Shown one piece after another: positions 54,668-62,848 of a stretch of DNA of 64,000 nucleotides (its first letter is position 1; the number at the start of each line of letters is the position of its first letter). This DNA comes from DATFVJ01 sp963826515 (GTDB taxonomy: Bacteria > Actinomycetota > Actinomycetes > Streptosporangiales > Streptosporangiaceae), in contig CAWGXI010000012.1 of the NCBI GenBank assembly GCA_963826515.1, forward strand, positions 930,001 to 994,000, written 5' to 3'. The notes under the pieces were generated by a model that saw nothing but the letters and a program-made list of their open reading frames with translations, searched no databases and was not told where the DNA came from. The translations under genes were made by a program, and so were the position numbers.

Positions 54668-56284
54668 GTGTGCGCTGTGCCTCGTCCAGAGGTGGTGGTG
54701 ACGGTGCTGGAGAAGTCGGCGCGGACGGGGGAGGTACAGGCCGCGTATGCCGGCGTCGCCGAGACGCATTCGGCCTGTGTGTTCTTCGTTGGCGATCGCG
54801 CGTACAAGCTGAAGAAACCGGTGAACCTCGGATTTCTCGACTTCACCTCTCTCGCCGCGCGCACAGCCGCTTGCCAGCGCGAACTGGAGCTGAACCGCCG
54901 GTTCGCCCCTGACGTCTACCTCGGCATCGCGGCGGTCCGCGACCCGGCGGGCCAGGTCTGCGATCACCTGCTCGTCATGCGCAGGATGCCCGCCGACCGG
55001 CGCCTTTCCACCTTGGTGGAAAGGCGGGCCAACGTGACCGATCAACTACGGCAGGTGGCGCGGACGCTCGCGGTCCAGCACGCGGCGGCATCTCGCAGCA
55101 CCCAGATCGCACGGCAAGGTGGCAGGGACGCGCTCACCAGGCGGTGGCAGGACAACGTCGACCAGACCCGGCCATTCGGGTCCCGGCTTGCCATGACGGC
55201 GGCCATCGAGCAGGCGTGGCGCCTTGCCGAGCGCTTCCTCTGCGGGCGCGAGCCGCTGTTCGACGCGCGCATCCGCGACGGGCGCATCGTCGACGGACAC
55301 GGGGATCTGCTCGCCGACGACATCTTCTGCCTCGATGAGGGGCCGCGGATACTTGACTGCCTCGACTTCGATGACACGCTGCGCTGGGTCGACGGGCTCG
55401 ACGACGCCTCCTTCCTCGCCATGGATCTGGAACGGCTCGGCGCCGCAGACCTGGCCGACCGGTTCACCGGCTGGTACATGGAGTATTCGGCCGACCCGGC
55501 ACCGCAGGCACTTCGGCACCATTACGTGGCGTATCGGGCATTTGTGCGGGCGAAGGTTTCCTGCCTGCGCTGGAATCAAGGCCACCGCACCGCGGGAAAT
55601 GACGCGCGAATGCTGACCGAACTCGCGCTGGACCATCTGCGGGCCGGCGCCGTCACCCTGGTCGTCGTCGGGGGGCCGCCTGGCACGGGGAAGTCCACGC
55701 TCGCGGGCAAGCTCGCCGACCGGCTCGGGTTCACCGTGCTGAGCAGCGACAGGATAAGAAAGGACCTCGCAGGGATCCCGCCGGGGCGGTCCGCCGCCGC
55801 TCCGCTCGGCGCAGGTATCTACACCGCGTCCTGGACCGAACGCACCTACGCCGAACTGCTCCGCCGGGCCGCCAGGCTGCTGTCGCTCGGCGAGTCGGTA
55901 ATCGCGGACGCGTCATGGACGTCGCCGCGTCACCGGGCAGACGCTGCGGCCACGGCGAGCGACGCGGCGGCGGATCTGGTCCCGCTATTGTGCAGCGCGC
56001 CAGCCGGCCTCACCCTAAAGCGGCTGAGTCAGCGGCACGGCGGCGTGTCCGACGCCGGTCCGGCGGTGGCCCGCGAGCTTGCCGCCGCGTGGGAGCCCTG
56101 GCCCGAGGCGACCACGATCGACACCAGTGACGGCGTGCCCGGCTGGCCGGACAGACTAGCCACAGGATCCCCTCACCCGGTGGACCAGGCGCTGGCTGCG
56201 ATCAGGCCACATGGCGCCGGATACCACGCATGGCAAGGCGCAGCAGAAGGCGCGCGGCGGCCGCCCGTCATGCCACCGGACTAA
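54668..56284 (+). CDS. Fused aminoglycoside-phosphotransferase-like / AAA kinase (Rv2004c-like)
   Basis: A 538-residue protein of two parts. N-terminal APH-like domain: ACVFFVGDRAYKLKKPVNLG with the ATP-binding Lys, LELNRRFAPDVYLG, RIVDGHGDLLADDIF (catalytic His/Asp) and CLDFDDTLRWVD. C-terminal P-loop kinase: VVVGGPPGTGKSTLAGKLAD, then SSDRIRKDLAG. This bifunctional form is known from the DosR regulon (Rv2004c), substrate unknown. Several GTG starts between 54668 and 54704 are possible; no clear ribosome-binding site. Confidence 0.88.
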   Translation: MCAVPRPEVVVTVLEKSARTGEVQAAYAGVAETHSACVFFVGDRAYKLKKPVNLGFLDFTSLAARTAACQRELELNRRFAPDVYLGIAAVRDPAGQVCDHLLVMRRMPADRRLSTLVERRANVTDQLRQVARTLAVQHAAASRSTQIARQGGRDALTRRWQDNVDQTRPFGSRLAMTAAIEQAWRLAERFLCGREPLFDARIRDGRIVDGHGDLLADDIFCLDEGPRILDCLDFDDTLRWVDGLDDASFLAMDLERLGAADLADRFTGWYMEYSADPAPQALRHHYVAYRAFVRAKVSCLRWNQGHRTAGNDARMLTELALDHLRAGAVTLVVVGGPPGTGKSTLAGKLADRLGFTVLSSDRIRKDLAGIPPGRSAAAPLGAGIYTASWTERTYAELLRRAARLLSLGESVIADASWTSPRHRADAAATASDAAADLVPLLCSAPAGLTLKRLSQRHGGVSDAGPAVARELAAAWEPWPEATTIDTSDGVPGWPDRLATGSPHPVDQALAAIRPHGAGYHAWQGAAEGARRPPVMPPD

Positions 56285-56285
56285 T

Positions 56286-56363
56286 CCGCCAAAGCCCTGC
56301 CCGCCAAGGAACTGTTCCGCCAAAGCCCTGCCCGCCAAGGAACTGTTCCGCCAAACAACTGTT
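56286..56363. repeat. 31-bp direct repeat, 2.5 copies
   Basis: CCGCCAAAGCCCTGCCCGCC followed by AAGGAACTGTT occurs at 56286 and 56317, and a shortened copy CCGCCAAACAACTGTT at 56348. It lies right after the stop of the APH/AAA gene. A weak GGTCTTTCGCCCC motif at about 56378-56390 resembles the DevR-box-like sites. Confidence 0.85.
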
Positions 56364-56451
56364 CCGCTCAAGACAGGTCTTTCGCCCCTGGGCTGCGCGG
56401 CGATTGGACTACACGGTAAAACTACGGGGCTGCAGGGAAGGAGGTCACGCG

Positions 56452-57129
56452 ATGCACAGAACCCTCGTGCGGGACGTGATGAGCACCGAGGTCACTTCCG
56501 TAGGCGCATCAACCCCGTTCAAGCATCTCGTGACCGTTCTCCGGAGCAGGCACGCGGACGCCGTGCTCGTAGTCGATCCAGCGGGCCGACCCGAGGGCAT
56601 CATTACCCCCGCAGACTTGATCATCAAGGAAACGGACCCGCAGGGCTCAGGCCCCAGGTCCACCGGGCCGTACGGGAGCAGGGACCGCAGGAAGGCGACA
56701 GGCGCCATCGCCGCCGAACTCATGTCGGCCCCTCCGATCACGGTGTTCCCGCACACGACGGTCACGGAGGCTGCGCAGGTGATGCGAAGGCATGCGGTGG
56801 CGCAGCTGCCGGTGATCGAAACAGCGACCGGCCGGATGGTTGGCCTCATCACCAGGTCCGATGCGCTGAACGCCTACCTGCGGCGGGACGACGACATCCA
56901 GGAGGAGATCAGGAGAGAGATCCTCGGTGGCGCCTTCGCCAGGGACGCCGCCGACGTGACGGCCACCACGATCTGCGGCGTGGTCACGCTGAACGGCCAC
57001 GTCCACCGCCGCGAAGCCGTGTCCCGCATGGTCTACGCCGCGCAAGGGGTCGAGGGCGTGGTGCGGGTCGAGGAGCACCTCAGCTGCCGCGGCGACGACC
57101 GCTTCCCGGTACCGCCGCTGGCCTGGTAG
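56452..57129 (+). CDS. CBS-pair and BON domain protein
   Basis: A 225-residue protein. CBS 1: LVRDVMSTEVTSVGASTPFK, AVLVVDPAGRPEGIITPADL. CBS 2: AAELMSAPPITVFPHTTVTE, LPVIETATGRMVGLITRSDA. C-terminal BON domain: DVTATTICGVVTLNGHVHRR, VEGVVRVEEHL. CBS pairs bind adenosyl ligands and act as energy sensors; BON domains attach to membranes or polymers. It is one of three such proteins in 12 kb. AAGGAGG precedes ATG 56452. Confidence 0.9.
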   Translation: MHRTLVRDVMSTEVTSVGASTPFKHLVTVLRSRHADAVLVVDPAGRPEGIITPADLIIKETDPQGSGPRSTGPYGSRDRRKATGAIAAELMSAPPITVFPHTTVTEAAQVMRRHAVAQLPVIETATGRMVGLITRSDALNAYLRRDDDIQEEIRREILGGAFARDAADVTATTICGVVTLNGHVHRREAVSRMVYAAQGVEGVVRVEEHLSCRGDDRFPVPPLAW

Positions 57130-57209
57130 CCGCTCATGACGTGATCGCGGGGATAGCCGGTTCTGCCGGTGCTGATTGCACCGCGAGGTTTCGGCGCGGC
57201 CATCGCATC

Positions 57210-57455
57210 CGTTTTGGCTGTTGGTCGGCCCGGGGGACGCGCCGGAACCCCTCGCTGCGCTCGCGAGCGGCGCCTGGCGGCAGCCGTTATGGCTGTGCCC
57301 TGCCGGGGGGACGACCTCCCGGCACCCCCGCTGCGCTCGCGAGCGGCGCCAGGCGGCAGCCGTTATGGCTGTGCCCGCCCGGGGGGACGGCCCCCCGGAA
57401 CCCCCCGCTGCGCTCGCGAGCGGCGCCTGGCGGCAGCCGTTATGGTCAATTCCCG
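57210..57455. repeat. About 80-bp tandem repeat, three copies and a partial one
   Basis: CTGCGCTCGCGAGCGGCGCC, then TGGCGGCAGCCGTTATGG, starts at about 57252, 57332 and 57409, with a G-rich/C-rich hairpin (GGGGGGAC...CCCCCC) between units. A partial tail occurs from about 57218. Each unit contains the perfect palindrome CGCTCGCGAGCG. It occupies the 520-bp gap before the site-2 protease gene; no gene is supported in the gap. Confidence 0.9.
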
Positions 57456-57586
57456 CGTCCGGGCCGGCTGGTGCTCGCGTCGGGTACTGCCGCGCGGGCC
57501 CGGCCTGCGTACGCCGCCTGATCCCTTACCGGTCCCCGTGGCGCAGGCGCGCAGTGCCCAATAGCCGCCAGGTGGTCCCGCTCGCT

Positions 57587-57601
57587 GGGGCTTTAAGTCC
57601 C
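57587..57601. promoter_or_regulatory. DevR-box-like site before the site-2 protease operon
   Basis: GGGGCTTTAAGTCCC is the closest match in the window to the DosR box core (GGGACTWWAGTCCC). It lies 50 bases before a possible GTG start (57651) and 113 bases before the preferred ATG (57714). Confidence 0.6.
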
Positions 57602-57713
57602 TCCCGATCAGGTTGAAGGCCCCTAACCCGGCTGCCCCGCAGCGACGAGAGTGACAGTGAGAATTTGGCCGCAAAGGCGGACGGCTCGGTGCGACCGGAT
57701 TGGCAGGCGTCAG

Positions 57714-58898
57714 ATGAAGCAGAGCGTGCGGCTCGGCCGGGTGGCTGGCATCCCGGTCGGCTTGCACTGGTCTGCCATCGTCATCCTCGCGTTGATCGCG
57801 GAGGTTCTCGGCGCGAGCGTGCTTCCTGGCGTCATCCCCCATCGGCCGGCAAGTACCTACTGGATCATTGCGATCCTCGGTGCGTTGCTCTTCCTCGCCT
57901 CGCTGCTTGCCCACGAGCTCGCGCACGCGCTTGTCGCCCGCCGTAAGGGCGTCCAGGTGCGCTCGATCACCTTGTGGGTCCTTGGCGGCGTCACCGAGCT
58001 CGATGGCCAAGCCACGACCCCGGACGCCGAGCTTCAGATCGCCCTCGCCGGACCTGCGACCAGCGTCGCCGCTGGCGCTGTGTTCTGCGCCGCCGCGCTT
58101 GCAACCGCGAGAGTCCACGGTTTGGCTGTCTTCACCGCCGCACTCGTCTGGCTGGCAGCGATGAACGCTCTGCTCGCGGTGTTCAACATGCTTCCAGGCG
58201 CCCCACTGGACGGCGGCAGAGTGCTAAAGGCACTCTTGTGGCGCCACCACGGCGACCAGGCGCGCGCCGAACGCCTGGCCGGGCAGGCTGGCCGGTACGT
58301 CGGTATCGCAATTGCGGCGGCCGGAGTGGCCGAGTTCGTCGGGTGGCGGAACCTCGGCGGCCTCTGGCTGCTGCTCATCGGCTGGTTCCTGGCTACCGCC
58401 GCAGGCGCGGAAGCGCATGCTGCTCGCACCAAGGACGCTGTGGCAGGCGTGCGAGTCTGCGACATCATGACGCCCGACCCTGACATCGCGCCTGCCTGGA
58501 GCACGGCGGCAAACTTCATCGAGCGGGTGGTACCAAACGCGCGCCAGAGCGTGTTCCCCGTGGTCGGGTTCGGCGGCGACCTTGTCGGCGTCGTGTCACT
58601 TGATCAGCTGGCTCGCCTCCATCCCCTGCAGCGCTCCGAGCTCCGGCTGGACCGCGTCGCGATGGCTGTGCCACCGCGATACCGGGTGGCGCCCGACGAC
58701 TCTGCGGCGTCGTTGTTCACCCGGCCGCTAATCGCGGGTGAGCTCGCCGCGGTCGTGCTGGCCGACGGCCGGATCGTTGGCACGGTCACGACCGCGGATC
58801 TACGCCGCGCGCTGCAGCTGGCCCCGCTGCACCGCGTTGCGAGTAGTGGCGCTGCATTGACTGAATGGCCGGCGCGGCCGGGACCGGTCAACCGCTAG
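57714..58898 (+). CDS. Site-2 protease-like zinc metallopeptidase with CBS pair
   Basis: A 394-residue integral membrane peptidase of the M50B/SpoIVFB type. Zinc motif LLAHELAHALVARR (HExxH) near residue 65, and the third ligand in FNMLPGAPLDGGRVL. About six transmembrane helices in the first 230 residues. A CBS pair follows (VCDIMTPDPDIAPAW, GVVSLDQL; IVGTVTTADLRR). Close to Rv2625c of the DosR regulon. ATG 57714 matches the family (MKQSVRLGRVAGIPVGLHWS). It likely forms an operon with the next two genes. Confidence 0.9.
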   Translation: MKQSVRLGRVAGIPVGLHWSAIVILALIAEVLGASVLPGVIPHRPASTYWIIAILGALLFLASLLAHELAHALVARRKGVQVRSITLWVLGGVTELDGQATTPDAELQIALAGPATSVAAGAVFCAAALATARVHGLAVFTAALVWLAAMNALLAVFNMLPGAPLDGGRVLKALLWRHHGDQARAERLAGQAGRYVGIAIAAAGVAEFVGWRNLGGLWLLLIGWFLATAAGAEAHAARTKDAVAGVRVCDIMTPDPDIAPAWSTAANFIERVVPNARQSVFPVVGFGGDLVGVVSLDQLARLHPLQRSELRLDRVAMAVPPRYRVAPDDSAASLFTRPLIAGELAAVVLADGRIVGTVTTADLRRALQLAPLHRVASSGAALTEWPARPGPVNR

Positions 58899-58926
58899 CG
58901 ACCTGGTCAGGATGGAGGTGACAGTG

Positions 58927-59532
58927 ATGGCCGAGACAGCACCGAGAACGACCAGGCTGGCGAGGCTAGCCAGGTGGCTCGGGCTGGACCGCAACCCGCT
59001 CAGGCGGCGTTCGGACCGTGCCGAAGCCTCCATCATGGCCGCGTTGCTTGCCGCGTTCCTGATTGGCGCGCCACTTGCGGCCATTACCGCTGGCCACCTG
59101 GCGCATGCGGCGAGCCTTCGTGTCCTGCACGCACAGCAGGCATGGCACCGCGTGCCGGCGACCTTGATCGACACCGCGCCAAAGGATTCGAGCTTCATGT
59201 ATGAGTCGAAATCGTTCGCGTGGGTGCGTGCACGCTGGACCGCGCCGAACGGATCGGTTCGAGTGGGCGAGGTTCCTGCGCCTGGCGGTACGAAGGCGGG
59301 CCAAACTGTGCGCATCTCGGTCGACGGAGCCGGAAGGGAAACGAGCCTGCCGCTGACATCTGCCCAGATTGTCGACCGGGTGATGGCCGGAGTTGTCTTC
59401 GCGCCAATCGCGCTTGCCGTCCTGCTGCTCAGCGTGGGCGCCGTGGCATGCAGGCTGCTCGAGCGGCGCAGGCTCAGCGGATGGGAGGCCGCGTGGGAGG
59501 CGATCGAACCGCAGTGGAGCCATCGCGGCTGA
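58927..59532 (+). CDS. Rv1733c-like two-helix membrane protein
   Basis: A 201-residue protein with two transmembrane helices (about 34-58, ASIMAALLAAFLIGAPLAAI; and 152-178, VMAGVVFAPIALAVLLLSVG) and an external middle domain (FAWVRARWTAPNGSVRVGEV). N-terminal LGLDRNPLRRRSDR is the signature of the Rv1733c family, a DosR-regulon membrane protein of unknown function. ATG 58927 has GGAGG upstream. The 3' neighbour hsp20 is 25 bases away. Confidence 0.85.
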   Translation: MAETAPRTTRLARLARWLGLDRNPLRRRSDRAEASIMAALLAAFLIGAPLAAITAGHLAHAASLRVLHAQQAWHRVPATLIDTAPKDSSFMYESKSFAWVRARWTAPNGSVRVGEVPAPGGTKAGQTVRISVDGAGRETSLPLTSAQIVDRVMAGVVFAPIALAVLLLSVGAVACRLLERRRLSGWEAAWEAIEPQWSHRG

Positions 59533-59557
59533 GGAAGACCGAGGGAAGGTGGGATCG

Positions 59558-59998
59558 ATGAGCGCACTGACGCGCGGGGAGACCCGTGGCCTGTTTCCTG
59601 ATCTTTTCGACTGGATTGACTCGCCCTTCTCCGCGCTGCGCCCCTTCATGGCCCGGCCGATGCGGCTCGAGGACTACCTCGAGGACGGCCACTACGTCGT
59701 GCGCGCCGAACTGCCAGGTATCGACCCGGATAAGCAGGTCGAGGTCACCGTCTCGAAGGGCATCCTCACCATCCACGCGGAACGGCACGAGGAGACCGAG
59801 ACAAAGCACCGCTCGGAGTTCTACTACGGCGTGTACTCGCGTCATGTCCAGCTGCCTGTCGGCGCGGACGAGGATGACGTGACGGCCACCTACAACAACG
59901 GGATCCTCGAGATCACCGTCGGGCTCGAGCAGAAGGAGCAGGTCGCCGGCCGGCAGATCCCGGTCAAGACCATGAAGCAAGTCAAGCGGGAAAGCTGA
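59558..59998 (+). CDS. Hsp20/alpha-crystallin small heat-shock protein
   Basis: A 146-residue chaperone. Alpha-crystallin domain: YVVRAELPGIDPDKQVEVTV, ILTIHAERHEETETKHRSEF, VQLPVGADEDDVTATYNNGI and LEITVGL. The N-terminus FPDLFDWIDSPFSALRPF is like HspX/Acr of mycobacteria, the best-known DosR product. A weakly conserved IxI-like end (RQIPVKT). Last gene of the site-2 protease operon. Confidence 0.94.
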   Translation: MSALTRGETRGLFPDLFDWIDSPFSALRPFMARPMRLEDYLEDGHYVVRAELPGIDPDKQVEVTVSKGILTIHAERHEETETKHRSEFYYGVYSRHVQLPVGADEDDVTATYNNGILEITVGLEQKEQVAGRQIPVKTMKQVKRES

Positions 59999-60131
59999 TC
60001 CGCCGGAGCGGGACGAGCGGCCAGGGCCACCTGTTCCCTCCGCACTAGCGGCCGTACTTCTCCAGGCCGTCAAGCCTGGAAGGTGCGGCCGCGACCAGTT
60101 TGTCGGGCGGTTACCGCACAAATGCATTCTT

Positions 60132-60554
60132 ATGGTGCACGAGGAGATGACAAAAGTCCTTTACTCACCGGGACATGATGCCTTTCTTCGGCGGGACATG
60201 CAGCCCTTACTTGACCGCCAGGAAAAGGTAATACTGGAAGCAGTGCGTGATAAGTCGCCAGATCTACGAGATCTGGCGAACCGATTGGGAGGCGTTAACG
60301 ATGCGCCGCACTACCTTCGACGCCCTGCTTTCCGTTGCGGGGCTCGGCCCTGCGATCATCCTAGAGTGGCCCGCAGTTCCGGGTCACGGACCGGTCAGCG
60401 CCGGTCCCGGCTGGCGTTGGCCGGTGCCAGCCGGTGCCCGTTCCATAGACCGGCCGAAGTACGAGCTGTCTCGACATTAGGAGGCGGAAGAAATGAACCG
60501 CCGCGATGCCCATTTCGATGCCATGCTGCGTCACCTCGGTGCCGCATACTATGA
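60132..60554 (+). CDS. Uncertain small protein, start only plausible
   Basis: The first 57 codons from ATG 60132 read like a helical soluble protein (VHEEMTKVLYSPGHDAFLRR, LLDRQEKVILEAVRDKSPDL, RDLANRLG), with no family recognised. From about 60300 the frame is Arg/Pro/Cys-rich and overlaps another gene start with a good ribosome-binding site. It may be a truncated gene that once ended near 60300. Confidence 0.3.
   Translation: MVHEEMTKVLYSPGHDAFLRRDMQPLLDRQEKVILEAVRDKSPDLRDLANRLGGVNDAPHYLRRPAFRCGARPCDHPRVARSSGSRTGQRRSRLALAGASRCPFHRPAEVRAVSTLGGGRNEPPRCPFRCHAASPRCRIL
60301..60480 (+). pseudogene. Truncated small membrane protein
   Basis: GGGAGG lies upstream of ATG 60301, and the product starts MRRTTFDALLSVAGLGPAII, the beginning of a common actinobacterial two-helix membrane protein. 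After AIIL the hydrophobic helix breaks off (EWPAVPGHGPVSAG). The rest is unlike the family, so a frameshift or deletion is likely. It reads to 60480, 12 bases before the next CBS gene. Confidence 0.4.
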
Positions 60555-61362
60555 ATCCCTGCACGGCAGGGCCAGCGCTTCCGATGTCGCGCGAGCGCTC
60601 GGCACGGTCGAGGAACACGTGGGTGAGCCGCCCAAGGAGCCCGCAGCCGCCCCTAGATCATCGGCCGCGCACGGGGGCAACGGTGAAGCGCGCGAGCGCC
60701 GCGGCCGCTGGCACCGCAGGGTCCGTGATGTCATGACGACGTCGGTGGTGACCGTCGACCGGATTACCCCGTCCAAAGAGATCGCCGCCCTGCTGGCTGA
60801 CCACAAGATCAGCGCCTTGCCGGTGCTGATTATGGGCCGCCACGTGGCCGGGGTCGTGTCAGAAGCGGACCTGCTCGTCCTCGAGGAGCAGGCCGGGGCC
60901 AAGACCAGGCTTCACCGGTCCGGCGTGCTGCACCGGACCGCTGGCGGTAAGCACCCAGCCCGCACCGCCGACGAGCTGATGACCTCGCCCGCCATCACCA
61001 TCCACCCGGACGCAACGATTCCGGCGGCGGCAAGGCTGATGAACCACCATCACATCAAGCGCCTGCCGGTCGTTGACCCGGAAGGGGTCCTGATCGGCAT
61101 CGTCAGCCGCCGCGACCTGCTCAGCGTCTTCCTCCGCCCGGACGAGGACCTCGCCGACGACGTCCGCGCAATCCTGGCCGAGATGCTGTTCGCTGATCCG
61201 GACAGCGTGACGGTCGGGGTGCGGGACGGCGTCGTCACGCTCAGCGGCCAGCCCGCGCCACCTGACCAGCACGACATGATCGCCGTCGCGATCAAGCTAA
61301 TCTGGGACATCGACGGCGTGGTGGATGTGGTCAACAAGCTCACCGCCGCTGCCGCCGGTTGA
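60493..61362 (+). CDS. CBS-pair and BON domain protein with N-terminal extension
   Basis: A 289-residue protein. Residues 1-75 include a helical part (HFDAMLRHLGAAYYESLHGR) and a basic linker. CBS 1: VRDVMTTSVVTVDRITPSKE, GRHVAGVVSEADLLVLEE. CBS 2: ADELMTSPAITIHPDATIPA, HHIKRLPVVDPEGVLIGIVS. BON: DSVTVGVRDGVVTLSGQPAP. AGGAGG precedes the ATG. Paralogue of the genes at 56452 and 62609. Confidence 0.9.
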   Translation: MNRRDAHFDAMLRHLGAAYYESLHGRASASDVARALGTVEEHVGEPPKEPAAAPRSSAAHGGNGEARERRGRWHRRVRDVMTTSVVTVDRITPSKEIAALLADHKISALPVLIMGRHVAGVVSEADLLVLEEQAGAKTRLHRSGVLHRTAGGKHPARTADELMTSPAITIHPDATIPAAARLMNHHHIKRLPVVDPEGVLIGIVSRRDLLSVFLRPDEDLADDVRAILAEMLFADPDSVTVGVRDGVVTLSGQPAPPDQHDMIAVAIKLIWDIDGVVDVVNKLTAAAAG

Positions 61363-61396
61363 GCCGGGCGCCTGCCCTCGAGGCCGGGCGCTGTTC

Positions 61397-61456
61397 GGCC
61401 GGGCGCCGTCCGGCCGGGCGCCGTCCGGCCGGGCGCCGTCCGGCCGGGCGCCGTTT
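61397..61456. repeat. 15-bp tandem repeat, four copies
   Basis: GGCCGGGCGCCGTCC starts at 61397, 61412, 61427 and 61442; degenerate copies flank it from 61363 to 61475. It directly follows the CBS gene and, through its GGCGCC palindromes, may help to end transcription. Confidence 0.9.
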
Positions 61457-61536
61457 CAGCTGGGCGCTGCGGGTCGTCGTGGCGCGGATCCGCGCCGCCT
61501 GAGATTCACGGGACGCCTAATCCGCGAATGCCTTCG

Positions 61537-61758
61537 TCATGCCGGCATGACGACGGTCAGCACCTCCGGCCGCTGCTCAAGCTGGCCCGCCAGGCGGTCA
61601 GCAGCCTGAGGGGTAAGGATGACGACAGTCACGTCAGCGCTGAGTGAACGCCAGGCCAGACGGATCTCCTCGTCGGTCTCTGCGCGGTGGGTGGCGACGC
61701 CGGCCAGGGCGAAACTCTGGATCCTCGTTTCCTCCCCGATGACAGCAACCCGCGACAT
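61537..61758 (-). CDS. Orphan V-type ATPase subunit-F-like protein
   Basis: A 73-residue protein: MSRVAVIGEETRIQSFALAG, VVILTPQAADRLAGQLEQRP, LTVVMPA. These are the start, middle and end of the small V/A-ATPase subunit F (AtpF) fold. No other ATPase subunit is near. ATG 61758 begins the fold. An in-frame ATG at 61833 has a much better ribosome-binding site (AAGGGAGG) and would add 25 residues of basic, unfamily-like sequence; another frame over the same DNA encodes a hydrophobic peptide. Confidence 0.6.
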   Translation of the reverse strand: MSRVAVIGEETRIQSFALAGVATHRAETDEEIRLAWRSLSADVTVVILTPQAADRLAGQLEQRPEVLTVVMPA

Positions 61759-61763
61759 TGTGG

Positions 61764-61833
61764 TCACGCCCTTCCGATCAGAATGACCCCGACGATCAAG
61801 CCGTAGATTGCGATTACCCCCGTCGGCCCGCAT
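61764..61833 (-). other. Possible hydrophobic micro-protein reading
   Basis: After the ribosome-binding site AAGGGAGG and ATG 61833, one base out of frame, the DNA reads GPTGVIAIYGLIVGVILIGR and A before a TGA at 61764, a clean single transmembrane helix. It ends 5 bases before the start of the subunit-F-like gene. The ATG frame itself is hydrophilic. Either a small membrane peptide broken by a one-base insertion, or chance. Confidence 0.3.
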
Positions 61834-61928
61834 AAGCGCCTCCCTTCGCGCAGGACCCAGCAATAAGCAGCTATTCCGCACGGCACCGATCAGGGCGGCG
61901 GACGCCCGCGGGGCACCGCGATATGGCG

Positions 61929-62609
61929 TCAGATGATCCCTGCGATCTTCGGCACGTCTTCCGGCGGGTAACTGAGCCGGTCGCGCACGTCGACGACGCC
62001 ATCCACATACCTGACTGCGTCGAGCAACTGCAGGGCGGCAGCGTGGCGCTGCACTGGCCCGGCGATCGTCACGATGCCCGACTTGACCGTCACATCGAAG
62101 GTGCCGGGATCAAGCGCGAAGTCCACTCCGACGACCTGCTTCATCACCTCGTCGCGAATCTGCTCGTCGGGCCTGTCAAACACGCTCAGCAGATCCACCC
62201 GGCTGACTATGCCGACCAGGCGGCCAGTCTCGTCCACGACCGGCAGCCTCTTAACGCGGCGGTCATACATGACGCTGGCGGCTTCCGCGACGGTCGTGTC
62301 GGGGCCGACCGTAACAGCAGGCTTGGTCATGAGCTCGGCGGCGGTCACCCCGGCAGCCTTGGCACGCTCCCTGCGGCGCGCCGCCGCCCAAGGCGGAACT
62401 GCCACGGCGTCGGACCCGGATGACGGGACAGCCTCTTTGATCAGAAGATCTGCCTCCGACACCACGCCTATCACATGATCGGCCGAATCGAGCACGGGAA
62501 AAGCGCTGACCCGGCGGCGTCGCATGACAGTGACGATGTCCTTATAGCCCGCGGTCTGCCTGACGGCTACCACGCTTCTGGTCATCACATCTTTGACAAT
62601 GCTGCTCAT
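61929..62609 (-). CDS. CBS-pair and BON domain protein
   Basis: A 226-residue protein: IVKDVMTRSVVAVRQTAGYK, DHVIGVVSEADLLIKEAV; AAELMTKPAVTVGPDTTVAE, RVKRLPVVDETGRLVGIVSR; BON end FDVTVKSGIVTIAGPVQRHA, YVDGVVDVRDRLSYP. ATG 62609 has AAGGAG upstream. A DevR-box-like site lies about 105 bases upstream. Third member of the CBS/BON family in the island. Confidence 0.9.
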   Translation of the reverse strand: MSSIVKDVMTRSVVAVRQTAGYKDIVTVMRRRRVSAFPVLDSADHVIGVVSEADLLIKEAVPSSGSDAVAVPPWAAARRRERAKAAGVTAAELMTKPAVTVGPDTTVAEAASVMYDRRVKRLPVVDETGRLVGIVSRVDLLSVFDRPDEQIRDEVMKQVVGVDFALDPGTFDVTVKSGIVTIAGPVQRHAAALQLLDAVRYVDGVVDVRDRLSYPPEDVPKIAGII

Positions 62610-62712
62610 GGCGATCGCTCCTTCATCTCGCCATTCCAAGCACAGCAAGATGGCTGCCCGCGTGCACCCTGGCAAACGGCTCCAGCGCCGCCGACCTCCG
62701 GCCCAGTGGATA

Positions 62713-62726
62713 GGGACCAACTACCC
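62713..62726. promoter_or_regulatory. DevR-box-like site before the minus-strand CBS gene
   Basis: GGGACCAACTACCC, followed by GGGACC, lies 104 bases upstream of the CBS gene start. It shares GGACCAAC with the site before the first acg-like gene. Confidence 0.45.
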
Positions 62727-62848
62727 GGGACCTACGCCACAGGTGATCTGGCGGCTTGGCGGAAACGCGCACTCGATCGGGCCTCGCGGTGGCGCGCTAC
62801 CGCAGAGGCAGACGCGGCGGTGGCTCGGGATCCGCTGCCGCTGCGTCG

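Noticed and set aside
60010..60022. GGGACGAGCGGCC as a further DevR-like box
   Set aside because: Its second half is weak and it is 110 bases from the nearest start, in front of an uncertain gene.
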